Assembly: GCA_011037195.1 (NCBI GenBank)
Contig: JAAEAF010000127.1
Span: forward strand, 123,498-187,497
Reading direction: 5' to 3'
Length of the DNA stretch: 64,000 bases
DNA from: Triatoma infestans
Lineage: Eukaryota; Arthropoda; Insecta; Hemiptera; Reduviidae
The position numbers and the translations under genes are program-made. Below are positions 36,701 through 46,102 of this stretch, in pieces. A model generated the notes under the pieces. That model made no database searches and was not told the DNA's origin. It saw only the letters and a program-made list of their open reading frames with translations. Every line of letters begins with the position of its first letter. Position 1 is the stretch's first letter.

Positions 36701-38799
36701 TAAATATTTAAGTTATTTAGATTTAAGTATTGAGGTTTTTTGAAGATGTAATTGGGTCCGCAATGCTGGATAATATCCATGATTTTATCCGAGTAGCATG
36801 CTTCATTATCTTGGTTTTGGCTAGGTGTTTCTCATCCATCGTCAGAGTAGGGCTATCAAGATCGTGTAGAGAGTTGACATCCACTAATGCCAGCGCACCA
36901 CTCTAGTTCAGCCAGAAACATTAAATGGAAGCAACTCTCTACACGAACTTGCAGCCTTATTCTGACGACGGATGAGAATCCGAAACCGATCAGAACCAAG
37001 ATAAAGAGGCAGGCTACGACGGATAAAATCATAGATAAAAAGATATTTCATCCTGTAAAAAGTTAAAAATTGATCTGGTATTTATCCCATTTATCCGTCT
37101 TAGCATGCATATTCATTTTGTTCCTGACCGGTTGCCGATTTTCGTCGCCAGAGCAAATTCATTGCAAGTTCGTGTAGAGAGTTCATTTTAACATAATGTT
37201 TCTATTACACTCACACAAAATGAATATGCATGCTATGACGCATAAAATACCAGATGTTATCAGCATTGCGGACCCATCCACATATTTAAAAATAAATTAA
37301 TGTTTGAAATATTTTGAGGTTGAACTCTAGAAATTTAGCAACGTTTATTTAAATATTTTCAAGTAAGAACTGATTATTACAGTTAATTACTGCCTGAATG
37401 GGACATAAGGTTTGTTCCAATAAGAAGTTTCTAATAAGTTGCCAACTGAGTTCTGATTACCGTTGTACGCATGCGCGGCCTCTGGTGGTTTCTGATTAAT
37501 TTCAATATAAATATTGTAACGCGTTTTTGTTATTTTTAAAACAAATTATTCAAATCTTAAACCTTATAACCTTCCTACATTAACTCAATTAAAGGCGACT
37601 TACTGCGCATGTCCGGAATGTTGATACGCGACTTGATCCCCGGACTGATCTGATCGATCATAAATTAGTTTCAAACTGGTTTGATGTCAGTTGGAACATC
37701 GGTTTAAGTCTTACTGGAACGAATTTCTATCATTGCGCATACTCCGGACAATCATAAACCAGTTTGTGGATTTGTTGGAACAAATCTATGATTGGAGTAC
37801 TATAAAAGGCTCTCGCTAAAATCATTTTTACTTTCATTACTGCTATGAGAAGTATTGAAATCGTGTCAAATTTTCGATATCGAGTTTTCACAGGAAGTAT
37901 ACGTTCTGAGGTCCCCTGAGTCCAAAAAAGCGATATTTAGAAAATGGTCTCTCGCTCTCTCCAAGATACCTACCATATGGGATCCGTCAGTAGTTATCTG
38001 TCAAAATTCAGCACCACTTTACTGAATGGATATTTAACTTTTTTGCGATTTCCTCTAAAGTGGCTCCAACGGATTTTTTATATACAGAATATCAACAACA
38101 CATGTAAAGAGAGACAACGTTTATTTGAAACATTTTTCTAGGAAAATTCATTTAAGGGGGATTTTGGGTTATCTTATCTACTAAACACTAGTAATATTAA
38201 TCAGTTTATTATATAATTTGTATCATCTAAGTAATATAAAGTAAGAATTAAATATATTGCCAATACTCCGAGTTTAAAGAAAATCGGTTGACCGGAAGTG
38301 CGTTTTCACTGAAGTTATTTCAGTTTTCTACGATTTTATCCATATAAACACCGACGGATTACATTGAATTTGTTACAGTAACTATGAATACACAGACCTT
38401 TCACTTTTACTGGGAACTCTTTCCGAGAAAGTTCATTTAAAGAAGTTTGGGGGGAGGGAAAGTGTATGGTTTCCTCAAAAATGTTACTTTATCAAGTTAA
38501 GATTTTGTTATTGATATAAAAATGAAGACAAGCAAACATTTAGTAAAAATAATAAGGTAAAGAAAATTTGGCACTTAAATCTGTGTAAATTGCAGGAAGA
38601 GGAAGTCGTGCGAGCGTTTATACCAGATTATTTTTTGTTTGTACGGATGGGAACCAAAAACCTGTTTTTCCGGAGATAAGGTAATTACGAAAACGAAACC
38701 CGATCGTAGTAAGAGACAGTGAGAGAAGTAAGGAGTATATAGTACAGTAGTTTTACACACTGTTCAAAGCTGGATCGGACTGTGTAAATATAAGAGGTT

Positions 38800-38837
<38 letters not shown>

Positions 38838-40048
38838 ACGTTGACGACCTGCCTAACTGTTATGTTAATTGTATTTGTGTATTAGTGCAGTAATTGCTGT
38901 ACACATTACATGATTGCGTTAATGTGTATGTTTGTCTGTTTGTACAGGAAGTGGACGTGCCCATACTGTCGCATCATCAATGTCAGTCACAACTACAACA
39001 GACCAGACTTGGCTATGAGTTCAAGTTACATCCTGGATTTATTTGTGCGGGAGGTGAAGAAGGCAAAGATGCTTGCAAGGTAAACTTCTCACTTTGTTTA
39101 TTTTCTGAATTATTCAAAATGGACAAACAAACGTTGCTTGGTAATTTATAAGAAAATTGTTTAGATTCGGATATTCGTCTCATGTTCAATTAGAACTGTT
39201 TCTGTTATTTTATCTTATTATTTTTTATTTATTTTAAGACATTTAAAGGAAATGAAGAGAATACGCCCACACAACCCCTACTCGCTTCTGATCTCTCCGT
39301 TATGTCCTTATTTAGTTGTTTTACGTCACTCTTGCTTGCAAAACAAAAATTATTACACGGTCAGATTATTGCAATAACTGTTATGCGATCAAATAGTCAG
39401 TTTTAGCTCTTACTGAAAATAGTTCAGCTCTTTTTTTCAGGCAGGATTTTGACATGACCATTTGAAAAGATTTTTCGTCGGAATAGCAACATGAGGAAGC
39501 GTGTCAGCGTTCGTGTTGCACGTCCGGGTCTGCTCCTGCCCAGAATCTAGTAAGATCCGGACTAAATGTGTAGCCCTGTAATCCATTGTGTAGACCTATT
39601 GTTTCCCATTCCCTGCTTTCCCTTCTACAGGCTCACAAATTTCACACCAGAGGATGCTTTGTTGAATTCTCTAGGAGCATCGAATTACTCCGTCCAGTTA
39701 TCCCTGAGAAGGCTCCGAGCGACAATGACCAGAGATATTGACGCGCCTTAAATTAAAAAACAAAAAATAATTTTCGGTTAGAACTCACTGTCGAGAAATA
39801 TGGAACTTCCATCGTCAACTAAATAGAACATTTTAAAATTACATTTACTAATTTTAAATAAACATTTTTACATTATGATTGTCCAGGGTGATGGAGGTGG
39901 TCCGATGGTTTGCGAAAGAAATGGAATATGGCAGATAGTGGGAGTTGTCTCGTGGGGTGTTGGTTGCGGCCAGTACGGAGTGCCCGGAGTCTACGTTCGA
40001 GTGCAGCACTATCTGCCATGGATAAGACAAGTTACTAAACAATTCTGA
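24537..40048 (+). CDS. Secreted clip-domain serine protease homologue (scarface / PPAF2-like), 10 coding exons
   Basis: Ten exons (2703 nt) join in phase at GT-AG sites to give 900 residues. Residues 1-18 are a signal peptide ([18 protein letters not shown]). A Pro/His/Tyr-rich region follows, then half a clip domain (Cys 269, 271, 277, 'CYCVPYDQC'). An insert of about 330 residues is bordered by basic sites RRRR (345-348) and RTKR (593-596). The rest of the clip is Cys 611, 617, 618 ('VCC'). The S1 domain starts after Arg648, with '[10 protein letters not shown]', His697 in TAAHC, Asp747 in NDLAIL, and GDGGGP at 848-853, where the catalytic Ser is Gly850. It should therefore be secreted and non-catalytic. 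Such homologues act as cofactors in extracellular protease cascades (prophenoloxidase activation) or, for scarface, in epithelial morphogenesis. Orthology to scarface is likely but rests on memory of the family, not on an alignment. Confidence 0.88.
24853..25351 (+). CDS. Protease homologue, coding exon 2
   Basis: Residues 76-241 plus one base. Pro-rich, with a His cluster ('[11 protein letters not shown]'). Acceptor TTGCAG, donor GTCAGT; phase 1 exit. The preceding intron is only 91 bp. Confidence 0.85.
25451..25740 (+). CDS. Protease homologue, coding exon 3 (first half of clip domain)
   Basis: Residues 242-338. Holds Cys269, Cys271 and Cys277 in '[12 protein letters not shown]', the N-terminal signature of PPAF2-type clip domains, and a basic KQKR at 325-328. 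Acceptor TTATAG, donor GTAAGC; phase 0 exit. Confidence 0.85.
25741..27288 (+). other. Intron 3, with HINE-like fragment
   Basis: About 26040-26560 is a decayed plus-sense HINE copy ('ATGATTTTCTTTAACATTTG', 'TTTTTCTCTAAAGTGCCATT'). The remainder shows nothing I can name. Confidence 0.55.
27289..27366 (+). CDS. Protease homologue, coding exon 4 (short, basic-acidic)
   Basis: 26 codons (residues 339-364) with RRRR at 345-348 followed by an acidic run. The donor GTAAGT at 27367 is strong; the acceptor is less clear. AACAAG at 27288 keeps phase; an alternative at 27306 (AAACAG) is also in phase and would shorten the exon by six codons. Confidence 0.65.
27367..28911 (+). other. Intron 4
   Basis: No recognisable element. 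A (TTG)n run at about 28358-28373 may be the tail of an unidentified repeat. An acceptor-like TTTTACAG at 28438 precedes a short open stretch without a usable donor. Confidence 0.4.
28912..29619 (+). CDS. Protease homologue, coding exon 5 (insert region)
   Basis: Residues 365-600. A Gly run; then an ordered-looking block ('[20 protein letters not shown]', '[14 protein letters not shown]'); then a His/Tyr/Pro-rich low-complexity part; then Ser runs and RTKR at 593-596. Acceptor TTGACAG, donor GTAACT; phase 0 at both ends. Confidence 0.85.
29620..31078 (+). other. Intron 5
   Basis: Begins GTAACT, ends TTAG. No element or gene recognised. Confidence 0.5.
31079..31262 (+). CDS. Protease homologue, coding exon 6 (second half of clip, activation region)
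   Basis: Residues 601-661 plus one base. '[13 protein letters not shown]' completes the clip cysteines. '[11 protein letters not shown]' is the linker Cys that normally bridges to the protease domain, then Arg648-Ile649 is the activation-like site. Acceptor GATTTAG at 31078 is set by phase; donor GTCAGT. The two longer open frames over this exon are in the wrong frames. Confidence 0.85.
31385..32220 (+). mobile_element. HINE-like element in intron 6
   Basis: Starts at 'GGAAGTGTTGCGATCATATC', continues through 'CAAAAACGACTCCAACGATT' and 'ATCGGCTAACCGGAAATGTG', then diverges after a 66-bp tandem duplication. Its end ('TTGGCGCGCTCTTCAAT', 'GTTTAAAGAAAATTAG') differs from the standard 3' end. 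Confidence 0.6.
31866..31997. repeat. 66-bp tandem duplication
   Basis: Two adjacent 66-bp copies (31866-31931 and 31932-31997) differ at only one position (GGAACGC/GGAATGC). The unit is a HINE segment, so the duplication occurred within the element. Confidence 0.95.
32930..33140 (-). mobile_element. HINE-like 5' fragment in intron 6
   Basis: 'TATGTATAGTTAGTTTAGC', 'TTTAAAGAAAATTATTG', 'ATCGCAATACTTCCTCTT', and the terminus 'ATAAGAGAAAGTAAAAATG' at 33119-33137. Confidence 0.65.
33281..33398 (+). CDS. Protease homologue, coding exon 7 (His57 exon)
   Basis: Residues 662-700 and two bases of 701. '[13 protein letters not shown]', 'VCGGTLID' and 'VLTAAHC' with His697. Acceptor TTGTTCAG, donor GTAAGT. 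Confidence 0.92.
33790..34370 (+). pseudogene. LINE 3' end: C-terminal zinc-knuckle relic in intron 7
   Basis: Frames around 33820-33960 encode 'LRAEL', then '[20 protein letters not shown]', a C-x2-C…H…C pattern found at the C-terminus of many non-LTR ORF2 proteins. A 3' UTR follows with AATAAA near 34339 and a (TAA)n tail at about 34349-34363. The element is heavily 5'-truncated. The (TAA)n tail resembles that of the minus-strand LINE end at 43160. Confidence 0.7.
34371..36125 (+). other. Intron 7 remainder
   Basis: HINE scraps at about 34730-34860 (5' part, + sense) and 35335-35380 (3' hairpin end, 'GGGTGAGTGATTCATACCAG'). The intron ends with a T-rich tract before TTTTGCAG at 36125. Confidence 0.5.
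36126..36432 (+). CDS. Protease homologue, coding exon 8 (Asp102 exon)
   Basis: Residues 701-803. '[20 protein letters not shown]', '[13 protein letters not shown]' with Asp747, 'ISPACLPEP' and '[12 protein letters not shown]'. Acceptor TTTTGCAG, donor GTAAGT. Confidence 0.93.
36753..37032. repeat. Foldback family B repeat in intron 8
   Basis: Left end GGGTCCGCAATGCTGGATAA; the arms share 'GATTTTATCCG' and its complement 'GACGGATAAAATCAT'. Both arms contain ribozyme-like modules: minus around 36815-36850 (core CTGACGA kept, GAAA box lost) and plus at 36951-37000. Confidence 0.75.
36951..37000 (+). ncRNA. Hammerhead-like motif (family B), weakened
   Basis: CTGACGA (36962-36968), extra C, stem II GGA…TCC (36970-36981), GAAA (36982-36985), then CCGATC, where ACCGAT is no longer a perfect palindrome. 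Stem I pairing is poor. Probably decayed. Confidence 0.4.
37074..37281. repeat. Foldback family B repeat in intron 8
   Basis: Nearly the same layout as 11364-11590, with 'TTATCCGTCTTAGCATGCAT' at left and 'CAGCATTGCGGACCCATCC' at right. The module on the minus strand has lost both core boxes (CTGGCGA, GGCAA). Confidence 0.75.
37825..38640 (+). mobile_element. HINE-like element, near full length, in intron 8
   Basis: From 'TTTTACTTTCATTACTGCTA' (degenerate 5' subterminal repeat) through 'TCGAGTTTTCACAGGAAG', 'ATCGGTTGACCGGAAGTGCG' (about 38282) and 'GGCACTTAAATCTGTG' to 'GCAGGAAGAGGAAGTCGTGC' and the hairpin end near 38635. Both homologous internal modules are present. This is a good reference copy. 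Confidence 0.75.
38801..38839. repeat. (CT)n(CA)n microsatellite
   Basis: A CT run followed immediately by a CA run of about 24 bp, about 110 bp upstream of exon 9. Confidence 0.95.
38948..39079 (+). CDS. Protease homologue, coding exon 9
   Basis: Residues 804-847. '[13 protein letters not shown]', '[14 protein letters not shown]', including Asp844 at the trypsin-like S1 position (189). Acceptor TTGTACAG, donor GTAAAC. Confidence 0.92.
39080..39886 (+). other. Intron 9
   Basis: Starts GTAAAC, ends GTCCAG. No element recognised. Confidence 0.5.
39887..40048 (+). CDS. Protease homologue, terminal coding exon
   Basis: Residues 848-900 and TGA. GDGGGP with Gly850 in place of the catalytic serine, '[20 protein letters not shown]' and a final '[12 protein letters not shown]'. 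Acceptor TTGTCCAG. Confidence 0.95.
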   Translation, partial: GDGGGPMVCERNGIWQIVGVVSWGVGCGQYGVPGVYVRVQHYLPWIRQVTKQF

Positions 40049-40180
40049 ACAGATGGCAGCACCATTACTCCGTAACTTCAGATCCTAAATGGATTTGGAG
40101 ATTAAGTGTAAAATGCATTATTGCATTTTCAAATAAGATTTTGAAGCAATTTAAGAAATTAAATTATAAAAATTATAGGT
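40049..40180 (+). terminator. 3' UTR and candidate poly(A) signal of the protease homologue
   Basis: No AATAAA follows the stop within 300 bp. The variant ATTAAA at 40158-40163 is the best candidate, and AT-rich sequence continues to 40320. Confidence 0.3.
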
Positions 40181-40844
40181 TTTCCTCTCTTTTTAATTAT
40201 TTATTTAAATCATTATTTGATAAATGTAAATATTTATTTGTAAGTAAAATTTTTAAAAAATGATATGTATATGTTTATCCCTTTTTTTAAATCTTACCTG
40301 AAATTATATAAATTAATACAAAAGTCTTGTTTGACAATTTACTGTTTCAATGAATGATTTTCATGTGCCGAACTTAAGGATCGTTGTGAAAAACTAGATA
40401 GAGTTCTGATAAGATTTCTTGTTACCTTGGAAAGGAGATTCTAGCAGTAAAGAATTATTTGATCATTTACATGTTGTTTTATCGTTGTCTCTGATATCGG
40501 AGATCCAACAAGGATTCGAACCTCTGGCCAAGTTTGTTTAGGGCCCTAATTTAATATTATCCTTTCGCGCCGAAATACTTTTGAGCTCTAATATAAATTT
40601 TAATAACCCCATATAGTAGATCAATTAAACGACAATATTTTCTTGATTGTTTATATCCCGCAAAAAGTGAAACTTTCTTTTCTTATTTTGATTCTTGTCA
40701 TTCTTTTTTAGGCAGATATATTGATTCATTTGAAATATGACAGGCTTTGAATAAATGTAAATAAAAAAAGGCGGCAGGTCAAGATAAACTAAATTATGAT
40801 TAATTATTAAAGTTACCAAGTACTTGGCTATTATATATTGAAGC

Positions 40845-41500
40845 TTTTTTTAACAAAATATTCGAAGCTGTACAAATTCCTAAAGTATGACGTTCAATAA
40901 GCAAGCTTATGCTTCATAAAAAGGAATAGATACTACTTCCCGCATAATTATAGAGGCATCGGGTTTAGTTGACTGTATCGTTGAAATGTGCACCTAATTC
41001 TCCTTTGGTGTTTAGAAGGATGCTGCATTGCTAATCATCTTATTCCAGAATTTCAATCTGGATACAGACGTAATAGAGTTTGTATGGATAATGTTTTCAC
41101 ATTAAGTTCTCTGGCTCAAATTCATTTTGATTCCAAAAGGAAAAAGAGCGTGTTCATTGATTTTCAAGCATTTCATGAAATCGACCATGATATTCATTGG
41201 GATAAACTTCGATATTCTGGTCTTTATGACAAGTTGTTGAGGTTTTTGATAGCTATGTACGGCTATCAAGAGTCTCCATAAAGGTAAATAATACCAGTAC
41301 CTCTCAGGTTAAGATCTCTCAACATTAATTCAGGAGGAGATACTCAGCCGGCTCAATATTTTTATTTCAGACGGAGTTATTTTTCAGGTCATACGGTGTT
41401 AGTGGTATTAAAATTAATAATAATGATGATCTGCATACTTCTATTAGGAAACACCGATGATTTAGTAATTTTTGGTGACTGTTACATCAAGAAGAAAATT
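40845..41500 (+). pseudogene. Non-LTR reverse transcriptase relic
   Basis: Shifting frames give an 'FFNKIFEAVQIPK' block, 'LHKK', 'NYRGIGLV', then 'PEFQSGYRRNRVCMDN' (about 41045), 'VFIDFQAFHEIDHD' in the place of RT motif A, and 'TDDLVIFGD' (about 41452) in the place of the YADD box, its Tyr-Ala lost. At least three frame changes. Lies about 0.8 kb downstream of the protease homologue and is not part of it. Clade undetermined. Confidence 0.7.
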
Positions 41501-41706
41501 AAAATTTTGAAACTCTAGGCCAAACAAAATAATTGGAAGTTAATACCAATATGACAAAAGAGAAAAGTAAGGAAGACTTACTTCGATTCCACAAAATAGA
41601 CAAAGTGAAAACTTTACTCAAAATGGTATTCAAATCGTCAGACCTTAAAATTACAATAAGATGGCAATGGCCAGAGGAGTTTTTAAAGAAAACAAATTTC
41701 TTTGTT

Positions 41707-41749
41707 GCTCTACGTTTCGGGTACCATTGGTGCCCTCCTTCAGGAGCTC
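41707..41749 (-). ncRNA. Hammerhead-like motif (family E, left arm), core mutated
   Basis: Minus strand: GAGCTC, then CTGAAGG (last core A changed to G), then A, then a long stem II in which GGG and ACC pair with GGT and CCC around an AAT loop, then GAAA (41718-41715), CGTA and GAGC (41710-41707). Stem I is GCTC with GAGC. The A-to-G change in the core probably inactivates it. Confidence 0.5.
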
Positions 41750-41953
41750 TGTAAAAATTTATTGGAGAAAATACATTATTGTACAATTATAGTAGTTATG
41801 AAAAGTTCATAGATTTATAACAAAAAGAAGGAAGAAAAATTTAAATTAAAGAAGAAATTATAAAACAGAAGTGACAGTAAATTAAATAAAATGATATTAA
41901 CAATAAGATAAAATAAGACAATAAAAGTATCTTTATCTGTCTTGTTTTATCTG

Positions 41954-42022
41954 ATGAAGCAGGCTACCACGGAAAATGTCTCTGATGCTTTCCAGCTCTG
42001 CGGAACCAACCACCACAACAAT
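41954..42022. repeat. Family A fragment nested at the centre of foldback E
   Basis: Reads 'GAAGCAGGCTACCACGGAAA', 'TGTCTCTGATGCTTTCC' and 'CTGCGGAACCAACCACCAC', matching the outer part of the family A arm at 11019-11090 in reverse complement. It forms the loop between the family E arms. Confidence 0.85.
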
Positions 42023-42165
42023 CATTTTATTTAATTTACTTCACTTCTGTTTTATAATTTCTTCGGTAATATTTCTTTAATTTCAATTTTTCTTTCTTCT
42101 TTTTGTTTTAAATCTATGAACTTTTCATAACTACAATAATGTATTTTTTCCAATAAATTTTTACA

Positions 42166-42202
42166 GAGCTCCTGAAGAAGGGCATCCGAAACGTAGAGCA
42201 AC
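42166..42202 (+). ncRNA. Hammerhead-ribozyme-like motif (family E, right arm)
   Basis: Stem I GCTC (42168-42171) with GAGC (42196-42199); CTGAAGA (42172-42178); extra A; a short stem II within GGGCATCC (42180-42187); GAAA (42188-42191); CGT then A, giving a GTA site and the palindrome ACGT as minimal stem III. Core boxes are intact. Stem II is only two or three pairs. Confidence 0.55.
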
Positions 42203-42250
42203 AAAGAAATTTTTTTTCTTTAAAAACTCTTCTGGCCCCATGGCAATCCA

Positions 42251-42820
42251 TACGAACATCTCATTGAAAACTTTCTTCCTATTTAGGGTTAACATTAACA
42301 ATGTTTGCATTAACCATAAACATTTCTTTTTACAAATCGAGTCTTTGTGAGCAAAACAATTTAGGTTCGTAATGCCACATGTCTACGAACACATTATGTG
42401 TGTATCTTCGTCAATAGCCCTATTAATATGTTTAGGGTTAACATTTTCCTGTTGATTGTGCTTTAAGGAGGTATCCATATGTGTAATCAGTAAAGCAAGT
42501 ATTGCAATTGGCTCGGTAGTTGATTTATTTTACAAAGGAAGGTTAAATTCTTGGTAATATGAACCCTAAGGCTCATATTTTTCCCAATTGTAGCTCTTTT
42601 TTATTGCTCTCCACTATAGAGTCTGAGATAGTTCATGATATTGAATTCAATCCGAAGTTTTTAAAAGATTGCTATCCCTTTTTAGAAATACGTCACATTA
42701 TCTAATTAGGCTGGAAACTGGTATTTACCTTAAGCTATAATGTTCTAAAAATGTGCTTAAATTGGTTAATCAAAACGAAAAATATGGGTGACGATAGTTA
42801 TCACAAACTAGTTTTACATA
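42251..42820. other. Unannotated DNA
   Basis: No supported gene or element. Confidence 0.4.
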
Positions 42821-42960
42821 ACATCTGGTATTTTATCCGTCATAGCATGCATATTCATTTTGTTCCTGTCCGGTTTTAGATTTTCATCCATCGTCAGTGC
42901 AGATTCACCAAGTTCGTGTAGAGAGTTCACTTCAATGTAATGTTTGTTACACTCACACAA
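42821..42960. repeat. Foldback family B repeat, one arm
   Basis: 'TGGTATTTTATCCGTCATAG', 'GCATGCATATTCATTTTG' and 'GTTCGTGTAGAGAGTTCACT', ending in 'GTTACACTCACACAAA'. The module on the minus strand keeps CTGACGA (42897-42891) but its GAAA box reads AAAA. Confidence 0.75.
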
Positions 42961-43159
42961 AGTTTGGTTTGTTGGTTGAATATCATTTGTCGACTTTTTT
43001 ATTTCATTATCATATCATTTGTTAGTTCGTTATATATCATTTGTCGACTTTATCACTTGCTGTATGTTGGTTTGTTAGTTTTACATAAACTTATAGAACC
43101 TGATGATAACTTCAGAAAATAATAATAATAATAAATGTAACTCCGGTTTTCGCAATTTG

Positions 43160-43720
43160 AATTTTATTATTATTATTAATATACAGAGCAGGCGGCATTG
43201 CCGGTAATTGCTCAAAAACGTAACAATAGTAACTACAATATAATACAACAATAAAGAATATTATAAGAAAGACTAGCAAAAATAACAAAAAAGAATATTA
43301 TAAGAAGACTAGAAAGATCGCTTCTATTGCACAAATAAATAAAAAATCACTTTGGTTGCACAGAAAATAAAATAATATTCACTCTGATTGTTCACTTAAA
43401 AGAAATTTGTCAATCCGTGCCTTGAAGGCACTTTTACTAGGTGCATCCACCACATTCAAAGGTAGGGAGTTTGTATTATCTTACTTTTGACCTGATTTTT
43501 ATTGGAATATTTTTTGCAATAACCCAATATTTCTTCTGCCACACAAATTGTATAAATCGCACTTATTAAAATCAAATTTTTATCGAGCCAGGAACCCTTC
43601 ATATTTCCTATTACTGCCAGAACAATTAGCGAACCAAGAATATTTATTACTTCATGTTCCTGTAAGTTATATTCGAACACTTGCTATGTGATACGTTTAA
43701 CTGGGCATTACTTTATCAAA
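43160..43720 (-). pseudogene. LINE 3' end, C-terminus and (TAA)n tail
   Basis: Minus strand near 43480-43385 encodes 'LPLNVVDAPSKSAFKARIDK' followed by 'FLLSEQSE' and a stop, the standard C-terminal block ('WNxLPxxVVxAxSxxxFKxRLD') of several LINE clades. The 3' UTR continues to a (TAA)n tail at about 43180-43162. Upstream coding sequence beyond 43700 is lost. Confidence 0.75.
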
Positions 43721-44214
43721 ATGTTTTTCAATGATGAAACTTGAACCCACAAAATTATGTCTTTTTTGTAAAGTAATTCAAATTTTGGTCATATTATATG
43801 TTGTGGGTCCAGTTTGTATAGAAATAAGAAAACATTTATATGACATTTTAATATCAAGCATTTTTAATGGAATATCAAAGCTGAATTTGGGGCAAATACT
43901 GCCCCCGTCTGTTTATCACGGGGGCCAAGGGTTGACCTTAGGTAATATGTCCATGTGTTTGGCAATGGAACTTCTATACTTCCAATGATCATTGTTCATT
44001 CCTCCGTATCAGAAGCTGTAGTGGGGGGCAGCCCCGTATACAAGCTAGCCTCTGCACTCCAGCCAGAGTCTTCATAGCTGTCTGTTGTTGTTTTAGACCA
44101 CCAAACCACCGCTCTAAAGGTAATGGTGATTATAACTTACGAGTTTACAACCAGTGGTCATTTTGGGCCTGAGACCCCACGTTTTCCCACAGGCTTTAGT
44201 TAGCCCACGTGAAT
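43721..44214. other. Unannotated DNA
   Basis: An 85-codon + strand frame (43731-43988) has no recognisable domain. About 44030-44200 is somewhat GC-richer, with nothing I can name. Confidence 0.35.
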
Positions 44215-45012
44215 TCGAAGGTTAAAGAAAATCGCTGGAGCTGTTTACGAAAAAAATCACGAAACCCTGTAAAAACCATTCAGGAAAGTGATACTTTCAG
44301 CTGATGGATTATGCTCGAAATCTTCGTTTCCGTTGCGTTGGAAATACCTAAACGGAATAACAAAGTTTGAGCTTCCTGTGACTTTTCGTTTCTGAGATAT
44401 TCTGTAAAAACACACACACACACACACACCTAAACCATTCTAGAAGTACATTTTTCTCGTATTCAGGGGACTCCCAAAACTTATATTTACGGTGAAAACT
44501 CAATTTCGAAAATCTGGTACGATCGCAATACTTCCTTGTACTAGGAGTAAGTACTGATATAAAAAACTACAATTCTCTCAAGGTTTTTTATTTTATTTTA
44601 TTTTTAATTTTGGAATCTTTACAATGAAGTATAAAGAACTCGGTGAATCAGTATAATATACTGAAATGGCAGCTCAGAGATAAACCCGGTCGCTATAAAT
44701 CTCTAACTCAATTTCTCAGTAAAATGTTGCGATTAAGTGATAGAGCTAGACATGTTTATCATGTATACCAAGCAGTGCTGCCATTTTATAGATAATCGCG
44801 AAAAAACAGTAAAACTTATTTGTATAACAGTAAAATGGCACTTCCGATTTACAGAATTTGACCAAACTTGATGAAAGTTAGCGGAAGCTGAAATAAATTA
44901 TATACTTTCTTTCTCAGGTATCCATAAAAGGTGCGTTTTAATTGATAAGTCAGTTTCGAACAATGGATATGATTGCCACCTTCCTTCAAAAGTAGTCAAG
45001 AGAAAGTAAAAA
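44215..45012 (-). mobile_element. HINE-like elements, two adjacent partial copies
   Basis: Copy one, about 44215-44550: 'AAGGTTAAAGAAAATCGC', 'TTTGAGCTTCCTGTGAC', CA tract at 44408-44428, 'CGATCGCAATACTTCC'. Copy two, about 44640-45012: 'AAAATGTTGCGATTAAGTG', ending in 'GTCAAGAGAAAGTAAAAA'. Both have their sense on the minus strand. Confidence 0.65.
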
Positions 45013-46098
45013 AAAAAATGGAGTGAAATCAGTGAACATCAAAATACAATATAAAGATTACCTATATTATACAATTATTTAAAAAAAATTATTAATAAAA
45101 TCAATATAATAATCGTAACAACAAAACACAACAATCAGTAGAGAAAATATTAAAGATTACCTGAAAAAAATAATGTCAAATGTATGTTGAGAGTAACAGA
45201 TAACCAATCAACAAACAATAACCTCAAAATGTATCGATCATTTCCAAATGAAAGTTTTTAAAAATATTTTGTTGCGAATTTTTAAGAAACAAGCTGACAA
45301 TTGAAATAAACAAATCACATGATGAGACACTCAGATTAAAATGTCCATACGGTTATAATAACATGTACAAACAATATATATATTTTTATTTATAGTTTCT
45401 GTTCTGTAATTCGCACTAAGAATTGACTTAAAACACCCGACGGCACCCTCCCTTTTGTTTCAATTACAATATACAATTATTTCTTTTTTCATAATATTTA
45501 TAGTATATATTTATATATATTTTTGTTTTGCAAAATATAATTTCACAAAATAGAACAATGATAATTATAATATTAGTATTATTAATTATATAAAATATGT
45601 ACTACATTTAATTTCATTTAGGCAGATTTCATTTTCATTCTTGTTATAATAGTGCCGCAATCAAAGCACATCCACACAAATACATCATTGGTTCAGCTGG
45701 GCAACTTGTAAAATTATCATTAATTAATCTTTCTCACTTAATCCTAATAATAACAAATAAATCTTCTTGAAGGAATGTGAACAAGTACTTTGTTACTTTT
45801 TTGTTTTTATACGGAGATTACCAGTTTAATTATGTAGTGTTTAATGAGTGATTAAAGATGGCGATAGATTAGAAAGAATATAATAAAATTATTGAACCTT
45901 AATTATCAATAACCAGTCAATAACATTTAATATTTATATCAAGTAACACATTTATCTAAGAACAAATTACAACGATGTTAAGCACAGAGGAATCGTGTTT
46001 TTGCAGGCCGAATTGTTATATGAAGCGAAAATTTCTCTGGGAATATTCAGATTACCTCCCCTTACGGCCCTGACTAGTGCCCAGTGGCTATTATTTCT
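45013..46098. other. Unannotated very AT-rich DNA
   Basis: Long TA- and A-rich stretches; no gene or element supported. Confidence 0.4.
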
Positions 46099-46102
46099 TT
46101 AA

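Larger units (their letters stand above)
41662..42250. repeat. Foldback family E repeat with large arms
   Basis: The left arm (about 41662-41900) and right arm (about 42026-42250) are near reverse complements over some 220 bp, for example 'TTTCTTTGTTGCTCTACG' at left and 'CGTAGAGCAACAAAG' at right. Each arm carries one ribozyme-like module, on opposite strands. The centre (41954-42022) is a piece of a family A repeat. Confidence 0.9.
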
